DNA of 64,000 bases. Source: Gilliamella bombi (lineage in GTDB: Bacteria; Pseudomonadota; Gammaproteobacteria; Enterobacterales; Orbaceae). Each line of letters opens with the position of its first letter. The stretch's first letter is position 1. The position numbers were made by a program, and so were the translations under genes. The stretch spans positions 1 to 64,000 of the forward strand of contig NZ_FMWS01000014.1 of the NCBI RefSeq assembly GCF_900103255.1. Direction: 5' to 3'. Below are positions 47,601 through 57,114 of this stretch, piece after piece. The notes under the pieces were generated by a model, which saw only the letters and a program-made list of their open reading frames with translations, was not told the origin of the DNA and did no database searches.

Positions 47601-48539
47601 ATGTCTAATTATCAAAATGATACCTTATTACTATTTGCTGGTATTGGTATTTTACTTGTTATTGCCTCTACTATAGGTTGGTTATTAAAACGGCATCTTA
47701 GTAGTCCAAATAATGTAATTGATAATCTTATCACTCGCATTAATGCATGGTGGGTAATTGTGGCTGTTATAGGTATTGCATTCTTGATAGGAAAATTTGC
47801 GGTAGTTTTTCTATTTTTCGTAGCATCTGCTATTGCATTACGAGAGTTTTTAATTTTAACGCCTGCTAGTCGTTATGATTCTTATGCATTGGTATTTGCC
47901 TATTTCATTGCTTTACCTTTGCAATATATTTTAGTTGCTATATCGTGGTATGGATTATTTAGTATTTTTATCCCTGTTTATGGTTTTTTATTATTAGCCA
48001 TTTTGGCGGCAATAGCTGGTTCAACTTATAATTTTTTGGAGAGAACAGCTGAAGTACAATGGGGATTAATGACTACAGTATATAATATTTCTTGCGTACC
48101 AGCATTATTAATATTACCAATTGATAATTATCAGGATCGCAATCTTCTTTTGATTGCTTTTTTATTATTGGTTGTAGAGCTTTCAGATGTGTTGCAATAT
48201 GTGTTTGGAAAATTATTTGGCAAACATAAAATTACTCCAAATCTATCGCCATCTAAAACGGTTGAAGGATTTATTGGAGGAACCTTATCAGCAAGTTTAA
48301 TTGGTGCGTGCTTATTTTGGATCACACCTTTTAGTTTTATCCAAGCAGGGTTTATTTCACTCATGCTTACATTATTTGGTTTTTTAGGCGGTTTGGTTAT
48401 GTCTGCCATCAAACGAGATAGAGGTATAAAAGATTGGGGAAATTTAATTAGTGGTCATGGTGGTGTGCTCGATCGTTTAGATTCTGTTTGTTTTGCCGCA
48501 CCGATCTTTTTTCATCTTGTACGTTATTTTTGGGTCTAA
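47601..48539 (+). CDS. ynbB: CDP-diacylglycerol synthase paralogue YnbB
   Basis: The 312-residue CdsA-family enzyme has eight or so helices, the conserved SPSKTVEGFIGG near 212 and the full CDS signature SAIKRDRGIKDWGNLISGHGGVLDRLDS near 270. It transfers CMP from CTP to phosphatidic acid. E. coli YnbB has been linked to glycolipid MPIase synthesis together with YnbA (recalled). It closes the cluster and comes 60 bases after the unknown membrane gene. A separate housekeeping cdsA is expected elsewhere in the genome. Confidence 0.9.
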   Translation: MSNYQNDTLLLFAGIGILLVIASTIGWLLKRHLSSPNNVIDNLITRINAWWVIVAVIGIAFLIGKFAVVFLFFVASAIALREFLILTPASRYDSYALVFAYFIALPLQYILVAISWYGLFSIFIPVYGFLLLAILAAIAGSTYNFLERTAEVQWGLMTTVYNISCVPALLILPIDNYQDRNLLLIAFLLLVVELSDVLQYVFGKLFGKHKITPNLSPSKTVEGFIGGTLSASLIGACLFWITPFSFIQAGFISLMLTLFGFLGGLVMSAIKRDRGIKDWGNLISGHGGVLDRLDSVCFAAPIFFHLVRYFWV

Positions 48540-48678
48540 CTTTAATATTAACTTTAGATAAGCAAACTAGTTTATCTAAATTATACAAATTCACATGCAA
48601 AAAAAGAGCAAAATCGTTTAATTTATGATATAAATACAGTTATAGTTTTAAATTTAAAATATAAATAAGGACTTTATT

Positions 48679-48942
48679 ATGTTAAAAGAGCAAATGGTAG
48701 TAAAAAATTCAACGGGCTTGCATGCTCGCCCTGTAACAACACTAGTTAAATTAGCTGGTCGTTATAAATCATCAATTGAGCTTGTTTATAATGATAAAGC
48801 AATTAAATTAAAAAGTATGATGGGTTTACTTGGTGCTGGGGTTAAAGGTGGTTCAACTGTAGAAATCATCTGTGATGGTGAAGATGAACAAGCAGCAATG
48901 GACGAAATCCGTGAACTATTTGCTACAGGTTTTGGTGAGTAA
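48679..48942 (+). CDS. HPr-family phosphocarrier protein
   Basis: This 87-residue PTS HPr has phosphorylatable His within NSTGLHARP (about residue 15) and Ser within LKSMMGLLGAGVK (about 46). The sequence around Ser and the KGGSTVEIICDGEDEQAA tail look more like Gram-positive or stand-alone HPr than enterobacterial PtsH. No ptsI or crr is adjacent, and the gene has its own ribosome-binding site (AAGGA) and terminator. It may be the main HPr or a regulatory paralogue such as NPr. Confidence 0.85.
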   Translation: MLKEQMVVKNSTGLHARPVTTLVKLAGRYKSSIELVYNDKAIKLKSMMGLLGAGVKGGSTVEIICDGEDEQAAMDEIRELFATGFGE

Positions 48943-48982
48943 TTACAACATTAGCTAGCTAATAATTATTTTTTTATTTGAT

Positions 48983-49014
48983 TCCGTCGACTTAGGTCGA
49001 CGGAGTTGTTTTTT
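48983..49014 (+). terminator. intrinsic terminator after the HPr gene
   Basis: TCCGTCGAC (48983-48991) pairs with GTCGACGGA (48996-49004) around TTAG, followed by GTTGTTTTTTG. Confidence 0.85.
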
Positions 49015-49064
49015 GAAAGGCGTAACTAGATACTTTTAAGTAGACCTAATTTAAAAAGATTAAG

Positions 49065-50441
49065 TTAATCTTTAATTATTGAATTCAATTCGCTATGATC
49101 AATTGATGGCAACGTTTTGGTAAAACCTTTAGTTAGATAAATTAAATAAATAACCCCAATTGCTAACCAAACTAAACCAACAATCATCGCTGTTGCATCA
49201 AGACTTGTCCACAACCACAATGAAAGCAAAACGCCAATTGCAGGTAATAGTCCATACTTAAATAGCATTGATGCTGTTTTTGTATTACCACTAAGGTAGC
49301 TTTTGATCACACATAGATTGACAAAAGTAAACGCCACTAATGCACCAAAGCTTATCATTGAGAAAACCAAACTAAGATCTAATACTAATGATAGTAATGA
49401 AAAACAAGCGACAAAGATAATCGATAAATAAGGCGTTCTAAAGCGTGGGTGAATTTTATAAAAGATCTGTTTAGGTAGCACGCCTTCACGTCCCATTGCA
49501 TAAAAAATCCGTGATACGCTAGTCTGTGCAGTCATTGCCGATGCAAAGACGCCAGTTAGATATGCCGCTTGGAAGAAATTGTACATAAAATTGTTACTAA
49601 TTTGTCTAATAAATTCTATACGATTGATTTTATCAAGGTGGTGCATCACATCAAGGCTTGCCGTATCTTGGTTATCAACAAAACTACTCCACATAGGAAA
49701 AATCAGATGACCACAATAAGAGACAACCAAAAAGATACAGCCAGCAATAAGAACTGTCCAAATAATGGCTTTAGGCAGAGATCTTTTTGCATCATTGGAT
49801 TCTTCTGCCAACGTTGCTATCGCGTCAAAGCCTAAAAAAGCAAGGCAAAGTACTGCGGCTCCTGACATTAATCCGCTAAAATCATTAGCATTGATCTTAA
49901 GTGGTTTTATTATCACTTCTGGGGTTAAATGGGTATTAGCAAAAGTGAAAAATATAAATAATCCAATAAAAATCATCTGAACAATAATTAAGGTGAAATT
50001 TACCGAATTGATCAACTTAATACCCAGATAATTTAAGAGACTAACCCCAATCAATGACCCAAGTACAAATACATAAGCAGGAACGCTAGGAAATGCTTCG
50101 TTAAGATAAATACCTAAAACCAAATAATTTAATATTGGTAAAAATAGGTAATCAAGGATTTGTGCCCAACCCACCAAAAATCCAGCTTTTCCACCAAAAG
50201 TACGTTGTACATAAGAATAAGCAGAACCAGCAATAGGTAGTTTATTTGCCATACGACAATAGCTTAATGCAGTGAAAAAAATCATGGCAAGGGTGATGAT
50301 ATAGGCTATAGGTAAGTGTCCATTACTTTTAACAGTTACTTCCCCATAAGTGGTAAAGATCCCTAAAGGAACCATATAAGCTAAACCAAATGCAATTAAT
50401 GCAGGTGTGGTTAAAACTCGTTTCATTTTTATTGCGGACAT
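49065..50441 (-). CDS. APC-family amino acid/polyamine permease, PuuP/PlaP-like
   Basis: The 458-residue protein has twelve hydrophobic segments. The N-terminus MKRVLTTPALIAFGLAYMVPLGIFTTYGEVT closely follows the putrescine importers PuuP and PlaP, and FLGFDAIATLAEESNDAKRSLPKAI near 200 is the APC consensus. GAGGAG is well placed before the ATG. Substrate is inferred (putrescine or a related compound). A structured leader with a terminator-like hairpin lies just upstream on the transcribed strand. Confidence 0.85.
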   Translation of the reverse strand: MSAIKMKRVLTTPALIAFGLAYMVPLGIFTTYGEVTVKSNGHLPIAYIITLAMIFFTALSYCRMANKLPIAGSAYSYVQRTFGGKAGFLVGWAQILDYLFLPILNYLVLGIYLNEAFPSVPAYVFVLGSLIGVSLLNYLGIKLINSVNFTLIIVQMIFIGLFIFFTFANTHLTPEVIIKPLKINANDFSGLMSGAAVLCLAFLGFDAIATLAEESNDAKRSLPKAIIWTVLIAGCIFLVVSYCGHLIFPMWSSFVDNQDTASLDVMHHLDKINRIEFIRQISNNFMYNFFQAAYLTGVFASAMTAQTSVSRIFYAMGREGVLPKQIFYKIHPRFRTPYLSIIFVACFSLLSLVLDLSLVFSMISFGALVAFTFVNLCVIKSYLSGNTKTASMLFKYGLLPAIGVLLSLWLWTSLDATAMIVGLVWLAIGVIYLIYLTKGFTKTLPSIDHSELNSIIKD

Positions 50442-50470
50442 GACTTACTTTGCTCCTCTGTCCCAAAAAA

Positions 50471-50534
50471 CAATAAAAAACTACTAAGTATAGTTTTGCC
50501 TTTTTACCCGCTTAAAGCGGCAGGGAATTCTGCC
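50471..50534 (-). promoter_or_regulatory. structured 5' leader of the permease gene
   Basis: In the minus-strand transcript three hairpins occur in order. GGCAG/CTGCC (50534-50519) shares two bases with CCGCT/AGCGG (50520-50508), so these two may exclude each other. A later AAAACTA/TAGTTTT hairpin (about 50497-50475) runs into a U-rich stretch 30 bases before the start codon. The last hairpin is weak because it is almost all A-U. A transcription attenuator is possible. Confidence 0.35.
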
Positions 50535-50961
50535 ATATTATAATAATTATGCAAGCTAATTTTTTGTAAAAAATATTAAAGCTGGCAAATTATAAACTTT
50601 AAAGTATATTAGCTGTTAATTAAGACCTATTTAATTTAAACGGGTTAGTTAAAACTTTGAATTTCTATTTTTACATATGAGTAGCAACAGAAATACTAAT
50701 TTAACAAATCAGTTTATAAAATAAGTATAGATTATTGTATTGATCTTTAGTGGAATTATGAGGTATGGTCAGGAGCTATATGGTATGTGATTGATATGTT
50801 TATCGGAGTATTGATTATTGCTGCTATCTTACATTTCACAAAAACGACAGCGGGGAAACAGAAAAAGCAAAAGCAATTGGAGTTGATTAAAGCTTGGATA
50901 ATTATTTATGCTACACCACTAATAATTGTGGTGTAGTAATTTGACATAAAAAAGTTAAATT
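50535..50961. other. intergenic region with a possible 46-residue hydrophobic ORF
   Basis: On the plus strand an ATG at 50796 opens a 46-codon frame to TAG at 50934 (MFIGVLIIAAILHFTKTTAG, then a Lys/Gln-rich stretch and a second hydrophobic end). The frame is open further upstream as EVWSGAIWYVID, so it could be the end of a lost transporter gene or a small membrane protein. No clear ribosome-binding site was found. Confidence 0.3.
50911..50936. terminator. hairpin downstream of the amidohydrolase gene
   Basis: CTACACCAC (50911-50919) pairs with GTGGTGTAG (50928-50936). The stem is strong, but neither side has a good T run, so terminator function is uncertain. Confidence 0.4.
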
Positions 50962-52650
50962 TTAAATTACATCATTTTGATAAACCGTTTTACCGCCAAC
51001 AATAGTTGTTAACACGTTAACGTTTTGGATATCATTAGTTGGTATGGTAAATGGGTTGCGATCTAAAATAATTAAATCAGCAAATTTACCTTTTTCAATT
51101 GAACCAATATATTCATCTTGATTTAATACATATGCAGCATTGATAGTAGCACTACGCAATACTTCAGTAATAGTTAAATTACGATCGCTGTCTAATCGTG
51201 GATGATCAGCATCAATTTGTCGAGTCATAGCAATTTGGAAATCATACCATTCGTTTAAAGGATCAATTGGCCAATCGCTACCAAATGCACAGTCTACACC
51301 AGCATCAATGTATTGCCCGTGCGCTTCTAATCCATTATAACGTTCTGGACCAAATAGAGTTTGATACTGCTCAACCATTGCTGAACTACAACCAGCCCAC
51401 TGAAAAGAAAATACTACGCAAGCATTTAATTGTTTATATCTGGCAAACTGGTGTGTTGCGCTTAGTTCGTTATGTGCAGTGCTTGGACGGATATCTGCAT
51501 CAGGTAAGGCTTTTCGCATTTTTTCAATAGCGTCAAGTACTACTTCAATTGCCCCTTCACCAACAGTATGCATATGTGGATGAAAACCTGCTTTTGCGGA
51601 TTCAAGTATTAATGCATCTAACATTTCAGTGGAATAATAAAGATCACCGTAACGATCTTTTTCGTTTTCTAACTGATATGGTTTAAGTAATCGTGCCGTC
51701 ATCAAAGGTGCTTGCATTACGCCATCTACAAATAACTTAGTATGTGATATTTTAATGCCTGGTTTAGGTTGCCAGTTTTTATCATCATAACGAGTGGCAA
51801 ACTGTTTTACTTTCTCAATGACATTTGGAATATCGGCAATTGATGACACATCATCAGGTGGCAATTCCCGAGCGCCGAACAGGCGGATAGAAAGCCCATC
51901 TTGTTGCTGTAGTCTTAAAAAGGCATCGGCTTGAGTTTCAGTAATTCGAGCATCCATAACAGCAGTAACGCCTTGTTTATTTAATTCTGCTTGCGATAAT
52001 TTAGCAATATTAAGTGCTTGTTCATCAGTTAATTTAGAAATACTATCAAAAGCACGCATGGCTGGGGCATCTTCTAATATACCATTTAATTCGCCGTCAT
52101 CAGTACGACCAATTTTACCATCCGATGGTTCTGGAGTGTTTCTATCTAAACCAAATTTCTCTAATGCTATACTGTTAGCAACCAAAGTATGGCAATCATT
52201 TGAAAACAAAATAACAGGGCGTTTTGTATTGAGTTTATCAAGATCAAAACGAGTAATGTCTGTACCAATTGGCAACACTTCTTGGCGTAACCAACCACGG
52301 ACTTGCAACCAATTAGCGTTATGATTGGGATTATCTTTATCTAAATAGTCTTGGATAATAGCTAAAGTCTCATCAATAGTTAAACTTTGATAATTTAAAT
52401 TACATGATGATAATTGCATGCCACCCCAAAAGGTGTGTAAATGTGAGTCAATAATGCCAGGCATCATTGTTTTACCTTGCAAATCATAAATTATTGTATG
52501 ATTATCAACATAGTGACTGTTATTTATTTCTTGCGTGGAGCCTGTTGCAATAATATAGCCATTTTCAATTGCGATAGCTTCACACACGCTGTCTTGCTTA
52601 TCTGCGGTGTAAATATAGCCATTAATATAAATAACATCAGCTTTAACCAT
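50962..52650 (-). CDS. amidohydrolase family protein (YtcJ-like)
   Basis: The start at 52650 (MVKADVIYINGYIYTADKQ) has AAGGA ten bases upstream; 14 further codons upstream are not typical of the family. The 562-residue protein matches Amidohydro_3 enzymes: metal ligands DSHLHTFWGG near 72, GFHPHMHTVGEGA near 370, and FGSDWPIDP near 475. These cytosolic metal hydrolases act on N-acyl or formyl bonds, often of unknown substrate. It is transcribed toward the permease gene but 520 bases away, so shared regulation is unproven. Confidence 0.85.
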   Translation of the reverse strand: MVKADVIYINGYIYTADKQDSVCEAIAIENGYIIATGSTQEINNSHYVDNHTIIYDLQGKTMMPGIIDSHLHTFWGGMQLSSCNLNYQSLTIDETLAIIQDYLDKDNPNHNANWLQVRGWLRQEVLPIGTDITRFDLDKLNTKRPVILFSNDCHTLVANSIALEKFGLDRNTPEPSDGKIGRTDDGELNGILEDAPAMRAFDSISKLTDEQALNIAKLSQAELNKQGVTAVMDARITETQADAFLRLQQQDGLSIRLFGARELPPDDVSSIADIPNVIEKVKQFATRYDDKNWQPKPGIKISHTKLFVDGVMQAPLMTARLLKPYQLENEKDRYGDLYYSTEMLDALILESAKAGFHPHMHTVGEGAIEVVLDAIEKMRKALPDADIRPSTAHNELSATHQFARYKQLNACVVFSFQWAGCSSAMVEQYQTLFGPERYNGLEAHGQYIDAGVDCAFGSDWPIDPLNEWYDFQIAMTRQIDADHPRLDSDRNLTITEVLRSATINAAYVLNQDEYIGSIEKGKFADLIILDRNPFTIPTNDIQNVNVLTTIVGGKTVYQNDVI

Positions 52651-52773
52651 TATGTAGGATTCCTTAAATAAAGATAGAAATGAAAGGCTCACGATAACAG
52701 ATTTATAAAAAATTTGTCAAACGCAATAATTTTCTTTATTGTGTGAGCAGATTATGCTACAAATAGCTATTTA

Positions 52774-52786
52774 GTTACAGCGTCAC
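52774..52786. promoter_or_regulatory. matS-like site in the matP leader
   Basis: GTTACAGCGTCAC differs from the matS consensus GTGACRNYGTCAC at one base (third position). It ends 11 bases before the matP start codon, so MatP binding would cover the translation or promoter region of its own gene. Confidence 0.4.
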
Positions 52787-52797
52787 AAGGTGAACGG

Positions 52798-53262
52798 ATG
52801 AAATATCAACAGCTAGAAAACCTTGAATGCGGTTGGAAATGGAACTATCTAGTTAAGAGACACTTAGAAGGTGAGTTAATTACACGCTATATTGAAAAAA
52901 GTGCTGCGCAACATGCGGTCAATGAGTTATTGTTGTTAGAACATAACCCAACTGGTGTTGTTGATTGGATAAAAAAGCATTTAAACCCTGACTTAGATAA
53001 TCGCTTGAAGCAAACTATTCGGGCAAGGCGAAAGCGCCATTTTAATGCAGAACAACAATATACTCGGAAAAAATCCATTGATTTGGAATTTTTAGTCTGG
53101 CAACGATTGGCTAATTTAGCTAAACGCCGTGGATGCACGTTGTCACAAACCATTACTCAATTAATTGAAGATGCAGAGCAGAAAGAACAATATGCAACGA
53201 AAGTATCAACAATTAAAGATGATTTACTATCACTCTTAGATGTAAATATTGATAGTAAATAA
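52798..53262 (+). CDS. matP: macrodomain Ter protein MatP
   Basis: The 154-residue protein begins [22 protein letters not shown], as in enterobacterial MatP. It has the N-terminal helical domain, the ribbon-helix-helix part ([29 protein letters not shown], about 91-120) and the C-terminal coiled coil. MatP binds matS sites and organises the terminus region of the chromosome, bridging to ZapB. In E. coli it neighbours fabA and ompA; here topA follows after 29 bases. Near-consensus matS sites occur at 2866, 52774 and 60506. Confidence 0.95.
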   Translation: MKYQQLENLECGWKWNYLVKRHLEGELITRYIEKSAAQHAVNELLLLEHNPTGVVDWIKKHLNPDLDNRLKQTIRARRKRHFNAEQQYTRKKSIDLEFLVWQRLANLAKRRGCTLSQTITQLIEDAEQKEQYATKVSTIKDDLLSLLDVNIDSK

Positions 53263-53291
53263 TACAAACAACAGAATAGAAAGGTTTAATT

Positions 53292-55901
53292 ATGGGAAAA
53301 TCCCTTGTTATTGTCGAATCACCAGCTAAAGCAAAAACGATCAATAAATATCTTGGTAAAGATTTCGTGGTTAAATCAAGTGTAGGTCATATTCGCGATC
53401 TACCTGTGAGTGGTAGTAGCCAACGAGCTGAAAAATCAACAAAAGACAAAAAAGATAAAGCAGATAAAAAAGTTAAACGTTCAGAAAGACAGGTCTTGGT
53501 TGATCGCATGAGCGTCGATCCATATAACGGTTGGAAAGCGCATTACGAAATTCTACCAGGTAAAGAAAGGGTAGTATCTGAACTGAAAAAACTGGCTAAA
53601 GATGCTGACATGATCTATCTTGCAACCGATTTAGATAGAGAAGGGGAAGCCATTGCATGGCATCTTAAAGACGTGATAGGTGGTGAAGATAGCAAATATC
53701 GTCGTGTTGTTTTTAACGAAATTACCAAAACGGCGATCAAAAATGCTTTTAATGAACCATCGATGCTTGATATGGATCGTGTTAACGCCCAGCAAGCACG
53801 TAGATTTATGGATCGGGTAGTTGGCTTTATGCTATCGCCATTACTTTGGAAAAAGGTTGCTAGGGGGTTATCAGCTGGTCGTGTACAATCTGTTGCTGTA
53901 CGCCTTGTTGTTGAACGTGAACGCGAAATTCATGCTTTCATTCCTGAAGAATACTGGGATCTGTTTGCTGATTTGAACACGAGTAAAAATGAGCCATTAA
54001 GTTTGCAAGTTACTCATTATAAAAACGAAGCATTCGAACCTAAAGATAAAGTTGCCATTGATATTGCGCTAGCTGAACTTAGTAAAAACCAATATCAAGT
54101 AACTAATATTGAACAAAAGCCAACTAAAAGTAATCCAACAGCACCTTTTATTACCTCAACTTTACAGCAAGCAGCAAGTACTCGTCTTGGTTTTGGTGTT
54201 AAAAAAACCATGATGTTGGCTCAAAGATTATATGAAGCAGGTTACATTACCTATATGCGTACTGACTCGACCAATTTAAGTCAGGATGCGCTATCGATGG
54301 TACGTGATTATATCGGTAAAAATTTTGGCGATAAATATCTACCAAAATCGGCTAATGTATACAGTAGTAAAAAGAACTCGCAAGAAGCACATGAAGCGAT
54401 TCGCCCATCAGATGTTACTATCTTAGCTGATAATCTTAGTGATGTTGAAGCTGATGCCACTAAATTATACCAACTAATTTGGCGCCAATTTGTAGCTTGC
54501 CAAATGACATCGGCTGAATATAACTCAACAACAATTACGGTTAATTCAGGTGATTTTACTTTAAAAGCCAAAGGTCGGACATTGCGTTTTGATGGTTGGA
54601 CTAAAGTGCAGCCACAGCTAGCCAAAAATAATGAAGATAAAATATTACCATCACTATCGATAAACGATAAGCTTGATTTAATTAACTTAAATCCAAATCA
54701 ACATTTTACCAAACCACCAGCAAGATATAACGAAGCATCTCTTGTTAAAGAGCTTGAAAAGCGAGAAATTGGGCGACCATCGACTTATGCAACCATTATT
54801 TCGACAATACAAGATCGTGGTTATGTACGTTTAGATAATCGTCGGTTTTATGCTGAAAAAATTGGTGAAATTGTTACCGATAGACTTAGTGAAAACTTCA
54901 ATGATCTCATGAGTTATGATTTTACAGCACGTATGGAACATGCTCTGGATGAGATTGCTCATAAAAAACAAGAATGGCGTGAAGTGCTTGATCAGTTTTT
55001 TAGTGACTTTAGTCAGCATCTTGAGGTTGCTGAACAAGCACCAGATAAAGGTGGAATGCAGCTTAATCCATTGGTGCTAACACCTGAAATTAAATGTCCA
55101 AATTGTGGGCGTGAAATGGGTATTAAAACTGCCGGTACCGGTGTATTTTTAGCTTGTTCAGGCTATGCGTTGCCACCTAAAGAGCGTTGTAAACAGACCA
55201 TTAACTTAATTCCTGAGCACGAAACATTAAATATTCTAGAAGAAGCTGAAACAGCAGAAACTGATGCTTTAAGAGCCCGTAAACGCTGTCCAAAATGTCA
55301 CACGGCTATGGATAGTTATCTACTTGATAATGAAAGAAAACTGCATATCTGTGGCAATAACCCGATTTGTGATGGTTTTATTGTTGAAAAAGGTAACTTT
55401 AAGGTTAAAAGTTATGAAGGGCCAATTATTGAATGCGAAAAATGTGGTTCAGAAATGCATTTAAAATCAGGGCGATTTGGCCTATATATGGGCTGTACTA
55501 ATCCTGATTGTAAAAATACGCGTAAGATCTTAAAAAATGGTGATGTTGCACCACCAAAAGAAGACCCAGTTGATCTACCTGAACTAAAATGCACCAAGTC
55601 AGATGCACATTTTGTATTACGTGACGGTGCTGCGGGCATCTTTTTGGCGGCGCATAATTTTCCAAAATCAAGAGAAACACGCGCACCTTTGATAGAAGAG
55701 TTACAACGTTTTAAAGAGCGCTTACCCGAAAAATTCATTTATTTGACCGAAGCACCAAATAAAGATCCTAATGGTAATCCATCAATTGTTCGTTTTAGCC
55801 GTAAAAATAAACAACAATATGTTACTTCTGAAGTTAATGGAAAATCGACAGGTTGGGTGATGCAATATGTAGATGGCAAATGGATCAATAGCAAAAAGTA
55901 G
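53292..55901 (+). CDS. topA: DNA topoisomerase I (omega protein)
   Basis: This 869-residue type IA topoisomerase relaxes negative supercoils. The Toprim domain starts [20 protein letters not shown] with [13 protein letters not shown] near 115. The catalytic tyrosine is Y321 in [10 protein letters not shown]. The C-terminal zinc ribbons are [18 protein letters not shown] and CEKCGSEMH, each with a second Cys pair. A Lys-rich insert (about 50-70) lies near the N-terminus. cysB follows, as in E. coli. Confidence 0.97.
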   Translation: MGKSLVIVESPAKAKTINKYLGKDFVVKSSVGHIRDLPVSGSSQRAEKSTKDKKDKADKKVKRSERQVLVDRMSVDPYNGWKAHYEILPGKERVVSELKKLAKDADMIYLATDLDREGEAIAWHLKDVIGGEDSKYRRVVFNEITKTAIKNAFNEPSMLDMDRVNAQQARRFMDRVVGFMLSPLLWKKVARGLSAGRVQSVAVRLVVEREREIHAFIPEEYWDLFADLNTSKNEPLSLQVTHYKNEAFEPKDKVAIDIALAELSKNQYQVTNIEQKPTKSNPTAPFITSTLQQAASTRLGFGVKKTMMLAQRLYEAGYITYMRTDSTNLSQDALSMVRDYIGKNFGDKYLPKSANVYSSKKNSQEAHEAIRPSDVTILADNLSDVEADATKLYQLIWRQFVACQMTSAEYNSTTITVNSGDFTLKAKGRTLRFDGWTKVQPQLAKNNEDKILPSLSINDKLDLINLNPNQHFTKPPARYNEASLVKELEKREIGRPSTYATIISTIQDRGYVRLDNRRFYAEKIGEIVTDRLSENFNDLMSYDFTARMEHALDEIAHKKQEWREVLDQFFSDFSQHLEVAEQAPDKGGMQLNPLVLTPEIKCPNCGREMGIKTAGTGVFLACSGYALPPKERCKQTINLIPEHETLNILEEAETAETDALRARKRCPKCHTAMDSYLLDNERKLHICGNNPICDGFIVEKGNFKVKSYEGPIIECEKCGSEMHLKSGRFGLYMGCTNPDCKNTRKILKNGDVAPPKEDPVDLPELKCTKSDAHFVLRDGAAGIFLAAHNFPKSRETRAPLIEELQRFKERLPEKFIYLTEAPNKDPNGNPSIVRFSRKNKQQYVTSEVNGKSTGWVMQYVDGKWINSKK

Positions 55902-56004
55902 GTAGGCACGTCTGAATTTTGTTAAAAACTTTCAGGAAAGTATGCGTTTTAGTATAAAATAATTATTCTTTTGCGCTAAGCTGTGAAATGACTTACCTTA
56001 GCAA

Positions 56005-56038
56005 TTCTTCCTTTTGTAATGTTATTAAAAAGGAAGAA
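56005..56038 (+). promoter_or_regulatory. hairpin in the cysB leader
   Basis: TTCTTCCTTTT (56005-56015) pairs perfectly with AAAAGGAAGAA (56028-56038) around a 12-base loop, 31 bases upstream of the cysB start. No T run follows, so it is not an ordinary terminator. It may be a leader structure or part of the topA 3' end. Confidence 0.45.
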
Positions 56039-56069
56039 AGGCATACAGTTAAAGGAGCGTTTGAGTGTT

Positions 56070-57041
56070 ATGAAATTGCAACAATTACGCTATATTGTTG
56101 AGGTCGCAAATAACGACCTCAATGTATCGCTAACATCCGAAAAACTGTATACCTCTCAACCCGGTATAAGCAAACAAATAAAATTATTAGAAGACGAGCT
56201 CGGCGTTCAGATATTTACTCGAGTGGGTAAACACCTTTCTCAAATCACACCGGTTGGTGAAAAAATCATTGCTCTTGCCCGAGAGATCCTCAATAAGTCC
56301 AATGATATTAAGATTATCGCCAAAGAGTTTAGTCAACCAAATCAAGGCTCATTAACAATTACCACTACCTATACTCAAGCTCGTTATACATTGCCAGTTG
56401 TGATTCAACAGTTTATGCAGCAATATCCAAGTATTACATTGCATATGGAGCAAGGATCTTCTCCTCAATGTATTTTACAAACTCAAGAAGGTCTGGCTGA
56501 ATTTGCTATTGTGACCGATATCTCACAGCTTAGCGATGATATGATAGCCTTACCTTGTTATCACTGGAACCAAGCTGTGATTGTGATGAAAGATCATCCG
56601 CTTGCCAAAAGTAAATTAATTTCGATTGAAGAGCTTTCAAAATATCCGTTAGTTAGTTATGATTTTTCTAATGATGGTTCAGATTTAAATCAAGCTTTCT
56701 TGCGTGCTAACCAATCACCTAATATTGTTTTTAGCACAACGGATGGCGAGTTAATTAAAACTTATGTTAAATTAGGTGTCGGCGTTGGTATTGTGGCAAA
56801 AATGGCGGTGATCAATACTTCAGATGACGATTTAGTTGTACTTAATGCTGGACATATTTTTCCTTACAGCACGACCTATATCGTTTTTCCTCGCTCATTA
56901 TATTTACGCAGTTATATGTATGATTTTATCAGTCAGTTTTCGCCTCATTTGAATCGACAAGCTGTAGACAAACTTATGTTATGTGAAAACAATTCCGAAG
57001 TATTAACGATGTTTAACGGGGTAAAATTACCCGTTTACTAA
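56070..57041 (+). CDS. cysB: LysR-type regulator CysB
   Basis: I chose the ATG at 56070 because MKLQQLRYIVEVANNDLNVS is the conserved start; an ORF from 56019 adds 17 unsupported codons. The N-terminal winged HTH (SEKLYTSQPGISKQIKLLEDELG) and the C-terminal inducer domain (TTTYTQARYTLPVV, PCYHWNQAV) match E. coli CysB (324 residues). CysB activates sulfate assimilation and cysteine synthesis genes and senses N-acetylserine; cysK at 13117 is an expected target. Confidence 0.95.
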   Translation: MKLQQLRYIVEVANNDLNVSLTSEKLYTSQPGISKQIKLLEDELGVQIFTRVGKHLSQITPVGEKIIALAREILNKSNDIKIIAKEFSQPNQGSLTITTTYTQARYTLPVVIQQFMQQYPSITLHMEQGSSPQCILQTQEGLAEFAIVTDISQLSDDMIALPCYHWNQAVIVMKDHPLAKSKLISIEELSKYPLVSYDFSNDGSDLNQAFLRANQSPNIVFSTTDGELIKTYVKLGVGVGIVAKMAVINTSDDDLVVLNAGHIFPYSTTYIVFPRSLYLRSYMYDFISQFSPHLNRQAVDKLMLCENNSEVLTMFNGVKLPVY

Positions 57042-57075
57042 TTTATTCTATCTTTTTATGAGAATAAAAGTTGAA

Positions 57076-57103
57076 CCAAAGTGCGATATAACTCGCACTT
57101 TGG
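57076..57103. terminator. hairpin between cysB and hisIE
   Basis: An 11-bp perfect stem (CCAAAGTGCGA at 57076-57086 with TCGCACTTTGG at 57093-57103) lies between two convergent genes. The T runs on both sides are modest, so it is probably a bidirectional terminator. Confidence 0.65.
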
Positions 57104-57114
57104 ATGGATTATAA

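Noticed and set aside
52770-52782. TTTAGTTACA resembling part of a Tus-binding Ter site
   Set aside because: Only about ten bases match the recalled Ter core and the remainder diverges; the segment is better explained as a matS-like site.
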